This document shows positions 13,956-23,500 of a stretch of 42,149 nucleotides of DNA, piece after piece. The DNA is from Collodictyon triciliatum (taxonomy: Eukaryota > CRuMs): NCBI GenBank assembly GCA_043381765.1, contig JBHJMP010001093.1, positions 1 through 42,149 of the forward strand. Direction: 5' to 3'. Made by a program: the position numbers and the translations under genes. The notes below the pieces were generated by a model. That model had not been told where the DNA came from. It saw nothing but the letters and a program-made list of their open reading frames with translations, and did no database searches. Position 1 is the first letter of the stretch; each line of letters begins with the position of its first letter.

Positions 13956-14103
13956 GTAGGATTGCACGATTCCTTTGCCGAACCATGGACACTTCCTGCA
14001 AGCTTGCCATATGAATCGTCCTCTCAAATACATCCTCATATGCTCGCCTTGGCCATCTTAAACCCTCCTTCTCGCCCACACCCTCCAATACAAACCCAGC
14101 CAT
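13956..14103 (-). other. Possible upstream exon of the FGE gene (5' UTR or N-terminal extension)
   Basis: On the minus strand an open stretch ends at a consensus donor (C|GTGAGT at 13956/13955). A T-rich tract and an acceptor CTCTTAG lie just before 13842. Splicing would leave the FGE ATG at 13840 in frame with this exon. The exon would encode a hydrophobic segment (VAYFVVGMAGFVLEG) and then a charged stretch (WPRRAYEDVFERTIHMASLQ). Because the downstream ATG gives a textbook signal peptide, a 5' UTR intron is the simpler reading. The ATG at 14103 is an alternative start. Confidence 0.35.
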
Positions 14104-14571
14104 TCCCACCACAAAGTATGCAACAAAAATAGGAGCAGAAGAAAAGCGCAGCCGTTATTTTATTAAAAACTTCAAAAGACAAAACTCAGATGAGAACGAC
14201 AAAGGCAAAAAAAAAAAAGCACGAGCGCACTGAAAGAGCTTTCTTATTCCCACCTTCCTTGATTTCAGTTATTCCACAATACAGAAGAAAAAAGAAAAGA
14301 AAAGAAAAGAAAAAGGGGAATAAGTCACACCGATCACTTCCCCTTTCCTTGGAAAAAAACCAGACTATTTCTTTCGCTAAGTCCGACCCCACCCGCCTGC
14401 TTCCATGTTCCGCTGCCAAAATCACTTCCTCATTAGCCACTCACGCACAAAGGTTTGTCTGCAGAACGATCCACACCAACGCCGTCGCCTTACAGGATAA
14501 TCGAGCCTGTCCTGCGGCCACTGCACAACCCTGCTTCGAAACACAAACACAGTCAGAAACCCAGGCAACTC

Positions 14572-15911
14572 ATGGACGATCAACGAAGACACCTGCAAGC
14601 AAACTACCCTTTGCCAGGCCCTATCCCAAGCTATGATCAGGCACACTCGCCCCACCCGCACCTGCTTGGGATATCGTCGCCCACTCCCACAGGCTACTCG
14701 CTGCAAACAACTGCCAAAAGCAGCGCATACCAGGATTTGATGTTCCTTCCCAGCCGCGTAGACAGCAACCCACACACCCCGTCTGCTTTTTCCATGCCCG
14801 GCCCAAAGCCTGCAACAGCAGCATCCCGAACAGCACTCCACACACCCGGTTCACAGGACCACACACAGTCTGAGACAAGCAGGCACTCTGGAAACATGGC
14901 CTTTACAGCACCCACTTTTCGCTCCAGTGGCGCCTTTGACTCTGGAGAAATCCACGCCGATCACAACCACATGATGACTGCTTCCCACATTGCCACAAGG
15001 ACCCACAAGAGTAACGTGTTGCCCAACTTCCATATCCAAAGCATGGCCGAAACATCAACCAACGACCAAGTTCCGCAGAATGCCTCACGCTTCGACTTTC
15101 GCCTGGTCAACTTCTCGACCCGACCATCGAAGCGATCCTGCAAAAACTGCGGGACATCAAACACGAGGCAGTTTTATTGCGGCCCAGTTGGCGAGCCCTT
15201 GTGCGAACCATGCGGGCAGTGGTATCGCCGTCACAACGAGATGCGTCCTGAGCATCGCTGGGTCAAGATTGACTTGTCCCAAACGCCTATGTCTTCGGAC
15301 CCGCCCCTGGGAGCGGGCAGTTTCTCTGGCCAGGTTCGGATCTCTGTGGGGCCAAAGGTCCGCAACTGCTCAAACTGCGGGCCCGTCGAGAACGGCAAGT
15401 TTTGCAGGGGGCCGGATAACACCATGCTTTGTGGCGCGTGTTACATTTGGTACAGAACGAGAAAAACTATGCGACCGGAGCATTTGTGGAAGAAAAAGAA
15501 AATAGGCCCATCCGCGTTGGACGACTCGAGACAGACTACCACTATGCGCAGAGGTAAAATACTCTCAAAAGACTATGAGACGACTGATGTGAATCCAAGG
15601 TCCAATAACCCACACGAGACAGTCTTGACACTCGACCCTCCGACAGCAGCGTCTTCCATGGCTTTGCCGCAACAGCAATCACATCCAGTCTGTGTTCCAA
15701 TCCGCTCATCCGTTTTCAATTTACATTTCTCATATTCTTCCTTTTTTCTTTTTTTTTTGGAGTAAGGTAATGGCACTGATTTTGTATAACAGCAACTAAT
15801 GACATGGCATATTTATAGGTTAATGAAGGACTGGAAACCACAGACTCAAGCGCTTCATCAAAGAAGGCGAATATGGTGGCCGCGCACATTGCCAGCATGA
15901 TTGCATCATAG
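14572..15911 (+). CDS. Protein with two degenerate GATA-type zinc fingers
   Basis: A long first exon (14572 to about 15687) and a short last exon (15819-15911) joined in phase 0 give about 402 residues. Residues 1-180 are low-complexity (Ser/Thr/Pro/His-rich) and probably disordered. Two fingers of the GATA spacing C-X2-C-X17-C-X2-C follow. Finger 1 has cysteines at about 190, 193, 211 and 214 (CKNCG...GEPLCEPCGQWYRRHNEMRPE). Finger 2 has them at about 266, 269, 287 and 290 (CSNCG...MLCGACYIWYRTRKTMRPE). Both keep the basic tail and RPE of GATA factors, but the TPLWRR loop is replaced (TRQFYC, ENGKFC) and CNAC is CEPC or CGAC. A nuclear DNA-binding or protein-binding role is inferred. The start is the first ATG in frame. 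The donor at 15688 (GTCTGT) is weak; 15694 is an alternative, and without splicing the frame ends at 15765. Confidence 0.78.
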
Positions 15912-16713
15912 GTGACTGGTCATGCATTATGCCGTCCGCAACCTCGTGTACTTTTGTTACGAAAAGAACTATTGTGCTCCTGGCAATAGCAAATCACATC
16001 ACAAATGCGCATGAATCAGTTATGAGAAGAAAAACTATAACCCACCGACCAAAACCTCTCAACATGCAAAAAAATGAAAGGAAAAATAATTAAATAAATA
16101 AAGGAGTTAAACGCAACACTATATAACAAACAACCTTATACCAAAGCAAGGTGGATAAAATAAAACGAAAAAATAATCACAGCTTTTCGAATTGGGTCAT
16201 TATGTCTATTAAGCGCCTCGAATACATTCCATCAACATAGGCATATGTTTTACGGATAGATGGATAGGTCTTTAGACTCTTCAGAATACATTAACTATGT
16301 TCAACAGAGACTAGGTTGCGATTGAACCAGATGAATTGTCAAATTGTCAGCTCTCTTTTTTCTAAAAAAAAAAAACCTCCCCCCTCTCTTTCTTTTATAT
16401 GAAGAGCTGAATAGTATTGAGAGGCCAGGTCATAAATAAAAAAATAAATAAACATGAATAAGAGAGATATTAACCATGGAAAGAGACTCCATAAACTATT
16501 TAACAATCTGTCAAAACAGACTCTAACAACGAGAAAAAGTGAGGGAGAGAAAGTGAGGGAGAGAAAGTGAGGGAGAGAAAGTAGACACGAGGGAGAAGCA
16601 CGCACGGGAGTCACATAAAGCTGGGGTACATTATCAATACATTTAAAATGAAGAATGAATACTGTCAAAGTAATGAGGGACTTAAAACGAATAAGATGCT
16701 GTTCCTGCTTGCC
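15912..16713. other. Convergent spacer between the GATA-like and coiled-coil genes
   Basis: An AT-rich, 800-bp stretch between the 3' ends of two converging genes. I see no gene. It contains A runs and a short tandem array at 16534-16580. Confidence 0.5.
16534..16580. repeat. 14-bp tandem repeat, about three copies
   Basis: The unit GTGAGGGAGAGAAA is repeated three times, perfectly, with a partial copy at the right end. Confidence 0.9.
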
Positions 16714-17025
16714 TCAAGAGACACTTAGCCGACTTCTTCTGCTGCGCGATTGGTTGGCTTCAGTATTTACTGGGATAATGGTCGGAGGAACACTTTTCCA
16801 TTCCTCACGACGCTTTTCAAGGTATCTACGATATCGGTGGAATTAAAAATAAGTTGCAGGAGTAGGAATCTGAGCTGAACTTGAAGACATTGTGACATCT
16901 AAAATGTCTAAAGGTTGCAAGAAAACATACTCTGCAGCATTGTATTCATCCTCATCTTGCAAATTGGGCAATCTCTTGAGTCCGAGTCCCTTTCTTAATA
17001 TATCAACCTCATCCTAAGATAACAG

Positions 17026-17068
<43 letters not shown>

Positions 17069-18521
17069 AAGAATTATTATTTTCATTAAGCATATATAAG
17101 ATACAATATACTATCGAAATGAAATATCTCAGCAAATATAGAATCATCAAGCCTATTTCATACTTTGACCACGTTGTACTTTCCGTTGATGGACTCTTCA
17201 ACAATCGATGTCTGCTCATCAACTGCCGCTTGAATCCTTCCTTGAAGTTTATCTATCTGTAAATCCAAAAAATACGTCGCATTTTGAATAATTAATTTTA
17301 AACATAATATTTCGGCTGAATGCGATTAAAGCTATTCAGCTTCATTGGGGGTATATACTATAAACAGAATATCACCACCTCGTTGCTGTTTTCTTCAATT
17401 CTTCTCAAAGCTTGTTCCAGCCTTTTCTTCTCAGCATCAAGTACCGCTCTTTCTTCAGACAATTTGGACAGGCGTTTCTTGTGCATATCCAAAGACATAA
17501 AACCCTCTCGAATAGCGGCGCGATGATTCGCAAGCTCAATCATTTTAATCCTATCGATTTTGCCGGAGACAACAATAAGAGCAAATCTTTATAGAAACGA
17601 TTACATATCTACGTGAAATAGACTATATTTGTATATCGATAGCCGTCGGTAAATAATAATACTTGAGAGTGATGAATTTCTCAATGCGAGCTGAATTATC
17701 CTGCAATGAACAAATATCCGCCTGAATGTTTTATAATCACATCCAATTTATTAATACAAAGAACAAAAAGCAAGAAAAAATAAACGAAACGAAACGAAAC
17801 GAATCGAAACGGAAAAAAGAAAACTTGTATGTATGTATGTATGTATGTATGTATGTATGTATGTATGTATGTATGTATGTATGTATGTATGTATGTATGT
17901 ATGTATGTATGTATGTATGTATGTNATGTATGTATGTATGTATGTATGTATGTATGTATGTATGTATGTATGTATGTATGTATGTATGTATGTATGTATG
18001 TATGTATGTATGTATGTATGTATGTATGTATGTATGTATGTATGGCTTACAACTCGAAAAGCATCGTTCCATACCGATTCCCGAAGGGTGTCCATGTGAT
18101 TTTCTGCGTGCATCTTTCGCATCCGATTGGCTGAACGCGTCCCATATGGCGACCGAAACTTTTCTGATGGCTCAGCAGAAACCGGACTCGACTTTGCAGC
18201 AAGTGCAGAATGTCTCAATCGAACTTTAGCATTTGGCAACGGCGTTGAATCCAGCGCAGACTCACGAGTTTCATGCCTCTCTACGACTTGAGAATGTGCT
18301 TCTGCGTTGAGTGAGCCTTTGCTGCGTGTGTTGGACGCAAAGCATTCTTGAAGATCATTTAGCGTGACTCTCCGCTGAGGCTCGTCTGCTTCTGGGGAAG
18401 GCTTGCAGTCCCGTTCGGTCGTGGCTTTATCTGCCGAGTTCTGCTCAGGTTCCTCCGGTTCAGACTCTGTGGAGAAGTCGCACAGCTGCTCGCTTTTGGG
18501 CGAGGGTGCATTCGACTCCAT
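16714..18521 (-). CDS. Coiled-coil protein with disordered N-terminus, function unknown
   Basis: Minus-strand exons 18521-18051, 17700-17663, 17550-17379, 17256-17164, 17013-16931 and 16825-16714 join in phase to 322 residues. Residues 1-157 are charged and probably disordered (acidic Ser/Glu/Pro stretch, then RSPYGTRSANRMRKM). From about 158 a helical region begins (DNSARIEKFITLKIKMIELA) and continues as a heptad-rich coiled coil (KRLSKLSEERAVLDAEKKRL, then EQALRRIEENSN) to about 265. The end is basic (NQSRSRRSRLSVS). I do not recognise the family. The layout resembles structural or kinetochore-type coiled-coil subunits only in a general way. The ATG at 18521 is provisional: an acceptor-like TCAG just upstream (about 18583) and an open frame behind it would allow a further 5' exon. 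Intron 1 is almost entirely a TATG microsatellite. Confidence 0.72.
17026..17068. repeat. (CAA)n microsatellite in an intron of the coiled-coil gene
   Basis: About 14 CAA units lie between exons 17164-17256 and 16931-17013, just upstream of the acceptor. Confidence 0.93.
17826..18044. repeat. Long (TATG)n microsatellite with one ambiguous base
   Basis: About 54 tetranucleotide units, almost perfect, lie inside intron 1 (17701-18050) of the minus-strand coiled-coil gene. Base 17925 is N and the phase shifts there, so the true length was probably not resolved in assembly. Confidence 0.97.
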
Positions 18522-18633
18522 CCTCAGCGGTTCGGTTGCACTCGCTCCTTTCTTTTCTCTCGGGGATGCGCAGCTCTCTGAGATAATTACACTCAACCAA
18601 CAGATACCTGGAGAACGGATAATAATCTTTACT

Positions 18634-18929
18634 ATGCCTCGGGAAGACTTTCAGATCAAGTTGGATATCTATTATTATCATTATCATCATCATTATCATT
18701 ATCATTATTATTTTGTACGACCATTTCAAACTCAAGTCTCAAACACAGCCTCGCGTTTACGACCAAGGTTGAAGAGGAGAAGAAAAAGACTGATTGGGAC
18801 GACGCGAATCACCAGTATCGAACAGAGTTGCAATTACCCGTTCAGACGGAGTTTATCTTTGAGGGAGCATCGCGAGAGGGTTTCAGATTCCTGGTGTCGT
18901 TGTCGTGCCCACAGGCAAAAGATGATTGA
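18634..18929 (+). CDS. Possible two-exon small protein (72 residues), unknown
   Basis: Exon 18634-18659 and exon 18737-18929 join in phase around a GT-AG intron that is largely an ATT/ATC repeat. The product starts MPREDFQIN and continues LKHSLAFTTKVEEEKKKTDW. Its C-terminal half alternates hydrophobic and polar residues (LPVQTEFIFEGASREGFRFL) like a small beta sheet, and it ends CPQAKDD. The second exon is open for 64 codons with protein-like composition. I do not recognise a family. It is head-to-head with the coiled-coil gene, whose ATG is only about 110 bp away, so a shared promoter is likely if both are real. Further upstream exons are possible. Confidence 0.45.
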
Positions 18930-19408
18930 TTGGTGAAAAAAAAAGACTATGTGGAGTGCTGAGCGGATAAAATAATTTCCACAAATGGGCAAATGTTCCG
19001 ACAAGCCGGTTAGGACACTGGTTTGGCATTGCTGGTGGGAAGCCTCACACAGCCAGTCGCAGGGGGTTGCAAAGCTCGCCAGAATGCTCAGTGTGGGACA
19101 GATATGCACTAACAGGTCAAAAGTGTCTCAATCAAATGGGAATAAAGTGTTCCTTCAAAGGGGGGTCATGCTGGCGGATTCTGCTTGGATTAGGATTAAC
19201 GGAATGCATCACCTTGCTGTCGTCATGAGCGTGTCTTGTGGTTCGGCTTTTGTGTGATATAAGTATAAAGGTGGTTTATTGTTCTCTTGCCGTGTCTTCC
19301 CTCTATCATTTCGGCTCGATTTAATGCCTGATATGTTGTGGAGGGATTTTTCTGGATGTCCCTTAAAGATAGACAGATAGTTAGGTAGGTGGATACGAAA
19401 GGGGACGG
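18930..19408. other. Convergent spacer, no gene seen
   Basis: About 480 bp separate the small plus-strand gene from the stop of the receptor. No family-like open frame or RNA gene was found. Some of it should be 3' UTR of both neighbours. Confidence 0.5.
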
Positions 19409-20577
19409 TTAGGCGGAATGGTCATTTGTCGATGAGTCTCCACTGAGTTTCTCTTCAATAGACTCGAACGATGGGCGTAAGCTCGGATCACCTGCCCAGG
19501 ACTGCTTCATAATTTCAATCAGGAGTTTATCTCCAGACTTTGGAACTGGCGGCCTAAGGCCACTGACAACCTCAAAGTTGAGTTTCAGAGGGTCCATTCC
19601 CAAATAAGGCTTCTGGCGAGTAACCACCTCCCAAACCATGATACCAAAGCTGTAGACATCTGCCTTCTCGTTATATCGTAGGCCCTTCAAAACCTGTGGG
19701 TTATATCGCGTTAGGTGGTGTCCAAATTAAAGGGTAAAGGCAAGAGAAGAAAATCGTAGGTGATTCGTTGCAAATGCTCGGAAGCTCGCAATACCTCAGG
19801 AGCGAGCCAGCCCTTGGTTCCGCATTTCGTCATTGTCTGGTTATCGGCTTTGACTCTGGCCAAACCGAAATCAGCAATTTTGGCGATGAAAGGATTCACC
19901 TCACATATCTAGATAAAAACATGTTTAGTAAATATGGAAGCTTTTCTAAGTTCCACTTAAAAAAAAAAAAAGAAGGTCGGGTGCCTACCAGAATGTTTGG
20001 GCTCTTCAAATCTCTGTGGTAGATAGGCGGGTTTCTTCCGTGTAAATATCGCATGGCACTTGCAATTTGGCACATTATGCTGCGTTGCGACTCAATATCT
20101 AATTGAATCTACGACAAATAAATAATTGAGAATGTGCCCTCTGGACTTCATCGATGACTACACGATTTAATTGATGGTGATACTCTAAAGAAAAAAATAA
20201 AAAGAAACCTGTTGGTCGTTGAGGATATTTCTCAAACTACCATATTTTGCATATTCCATCACCATGCAAATATTTGGGGGCTTTAGACACGCAGCTACCA
20301 ACTTAAGGATTCTTGGGTGGTCCAGGTCCCTAAACGTGATTGATTTTGACAAAAAAAAAAGAATAATTTTAACTCATAAAAACAAATCATACCTCAGGAG
20401 CATAATCTCCGCCAGAAGTTCAAAGTATTGTTTCTCTCCGACTTTCTGCTTCGAGAATCTCTTAACGGCAACCTGCTCATTTCTCAACTGGCCAAGGAAG
20501 ACAACCCCGAATGAACCAGCTCCTAGTTCTGTCTCAGTCATTTGGATTTCCTCAAAATCTATCTGCCACGAGAAGTT
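19409..20577 (-). other. Receptor kinase domain 2 (C-terminal)
   Basis: The Gly-rich loop ELGAGSFGVVFLG, VAVK lysine, HRDLKSPNIL, IADFGLARVKADNQ, WLAPE/VLKGLRYNEKADVYSF and the C-lobe end DPSLRPSFESIEEKL are complete over six exons. It is TKL-like and retains all catalytic residues. It ends about 13 residues after the last helix, at NDHSA. Confidence 0.9.
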
Positions 20578-23500
20578 CTATGTTTTGGATTTATGTTAGT
20601 AAGTGCTCTGCAACTGGCTTTTATCTATGAAAAAAGTTCTCTAAATTTTGGATATGCAGTAGGCGGAGTTTTCTCACGTCTTGAGGCATCTTGGCTGGAT
20701 TCTGAGAGCCATCGGGAACATTGCAGTTTTGAACCGAGGATGACGACGAGTTGGATGACCCATCATTGTTCAAGTAGTAGACACTCCTATCAGCCAAAGA
20801 TACAGGCAGCATCTGAATGTATGTATTGCTTAGACTATGAATGCAATCCTCAAGCCCTGAGGTAACAATATAATTGATCTATGTCCCAAAGTGCCCCATA
20901 AAAAAAAATGGACATTACCTCATACAAGTGGTCAGGGACGTTCAACCCTTTCAACAAGTGCTCTCCCAAGTCTCTGATGACAGGGTTTCCGATAGATTCC
21001 AAATCCAAAGCTATTTCCTGAATGAAAATGATTCTGTAAGTACCACATCACGAAAACTAGAACAATGCAAAGGAGACTGAACATCGTTTGAAATAAGCGT
21101 TTAAAAAAAGCATTCAAAGTCCGTAGAGAGCGCATTACAGCATATGCTGGTTCACTAATGGCAATTTGTCCACCACGAGGGAATCCTCCAACACGAGCTG
21201 CGCGATTTACTACTGGTCCGAAGTAATCCATGCGCCCAGTTATAGGGTCTTCTCGACAAAGAGGTTCACCATAGTGGATTCCCTAGGATGCAATAAAAAA
21301 AATCACATGTTCAGTTATGATAATATATCTGAGGACTCTAGCATAAAGAAAAAAAATTATATCAAAAGCAATATTCGATACCATTCGAACACGTATTCCT
21401 CGGAATATAATTTCCCCTTTTGATGTCTCAATACAAGCTGCTGGATGATTCATAATTTTCTCTGGCCAAATCGCCGCGAGTAGAGTTTCTTGGGCTTGCA
21501 GACAAAATGAAGCAGCTTTTTTCACGGAACCGAATGTGACCATGAACGCATCTCCCTCTGTTTTTACCTCATATCCCTGTAATAGTTACAAAAATAGAAC
21601 TTTTAAACAAGGAGGAGGAACATTAAATACCTCAATACATGGCCTTTGAGAAAAATGGGATGCGAAGGCAATGAATTCATGAGTTTTTATAAAGAGCGTT
21701 TCACTCACATTATTTCGGCGAATCACACCACGCATAAGTTCGTTGTGCATAACAAGCGCATCGCTCATTTCCTCTGGATACTTCTCCCATATTGATGTTG
21801 AACCCTGAACATCAGTGAAAACAAAGGTCACTTTTCCTGCAGGAGCGGTTTCTTTGATTTCTTTTGGTGACGTGATTTTTGGTTTCTTCATGGAATCGCC
21901 AGTGCTTTGAGTGGCACTGAATTCGCCGTTTACAGCATTTAAATCCCCCAAGATTTCTTTAAACGTGGGTCTCTCAGCAATATCCTGGTCCCAACTTTTA
22001 ATCATTATCTTTTGCACTTCTTCTGGCATTTGGTCAATAGGAGGTAGTGCGGGTCGATAGCCCTCTTGAGCCACTCGTATGGCAACAGACTCTGCAAGGT
22101 CGCCCTTTGTGCAGAAACAGATATTAAGGTATTTATCAATTTGGCGAAGTTGACTGTCCTTAACATATGAATAAAGATCAATGTTTCCATTTTTATAATC
22201 TCAATTACCAAGAAAAATTTAAAAATTACTTGATAGGGTTCGTTTCGTGTGAAAACCTCCCACATGATAATGGCAAAGCTAAAAACATCAGAACCCTCCA
22301 CATAAGCTTGAGCCATGATTACTTCGGGTGCCATCCAGAGTAGAGTTCCAGTGGGCTCATCTGTGGCATTCTGGCCCTTTGCTCCGGTCAGACCAAAATC
22401 ACTTGAATTATAGCAACCATTGAGAAAAATGAGGCATTTATCGATAATTATAAATAAATAGCAATTATATGAGTGATTTTACCTTATCTTCAAGTTCCAC
22501 TTTTCATCAAGCTAAAGAAATTTGCAGTGCAAGTATTGTTCATTAACAATTTAGACACAAAAAATTCCATAAAAATATATCGAATAAAACCAACCAGTAG
22601 ATTAGGACTTTTCAAGTCTCTGTGCAGCATAGGAGGGACGCACATATGAAGATATTGGAGGCCTATTTCGAATAAATAATGTATGTTTAAGGGTGCCTTT
22701 TTTTAATCAACTATTATCACTTGAGAAAGAATATTCAATACATAGAACAGCTAAAATCTTACCTTTTGCTGCATCGATGAGGAAAGAGAGTCTCTGAGAA
22801 TATTCCAAATCTATGGATTCATTGTGCAACACCTGCAAATAAATAATGAATCATATTTTAAAACCCACGCAGTCAAAGAAAGGATTGGATATTTCGATGA
22901 GCAAACCTTGCGGCAAAAGTTGATGTAAACCCAAAAAAAAAAATCACATATGTTCATACATCATATAAACTCCCTCGAGTCATCAGTTCGGACAAAATGC
23001 ACAGATTTGGTGGCTCCACAACAGCACCCATGTAGAGCACAACATTTGGATGCCTCAGTTGGCTAATAAATAAATTCCAATACTAGTTATTCCTGAGCAA
23101 GACATAGTATATCTCGTTATCTTATACTGAAGCATATATATTTCTTACACCATAGTGCTGACTTCTGATTCAAATTCCTTCAAGGCAGCACGAGTCATCT
23201 TGTTATAATTTAGGCGCTTTATTGCAACTTGAGAGCCTCGCCACATTCCAATAAATACCTACACAAAGCACAGGTGACTTACAAACGTCATCAACAAGAT
23301 TCTGCTGTTCGGTATAGTATGGTTCGTAAAATGAAAGTAAGTTCTGAGATGTGGCACCTCCCCAAAGCTTCCCGCACCAAGCAGCTTTCCAAACTCAAGC
23401 TCATCAAAGTTTATCTTGGCATACATCTGCTGTTCCCTGTCTCTCATTACTTTCATCTTCTTCTCATACAGCTTGTATCCCAAGAATCCAAAAATAAGGA

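Noticed and set aside
14190-14636. Plus-strand open frame of 148 codons upstream of the GATA-like gene
   Set aside because: It overlaps the gene's leader in another frame, begins with a lysine-rich A-run translation and shows no family resemblance.
16339-16668. Minus-strand open frame of 109 codons with hydrophobic stretches
   Set aside because: It is rich in Phe/Leu/Ser from T-rich and CTCTCC-repeat DNA, has no splice-linked neighbour and lies in a convergent spacer.
17726-18229. Open frames of repeated Met-Tyr-Val-Cys or His-Thr-Tyr-Ile
   Set aside because: They are translations of the TATG microsatellite inside an intron, interrupted by an N.
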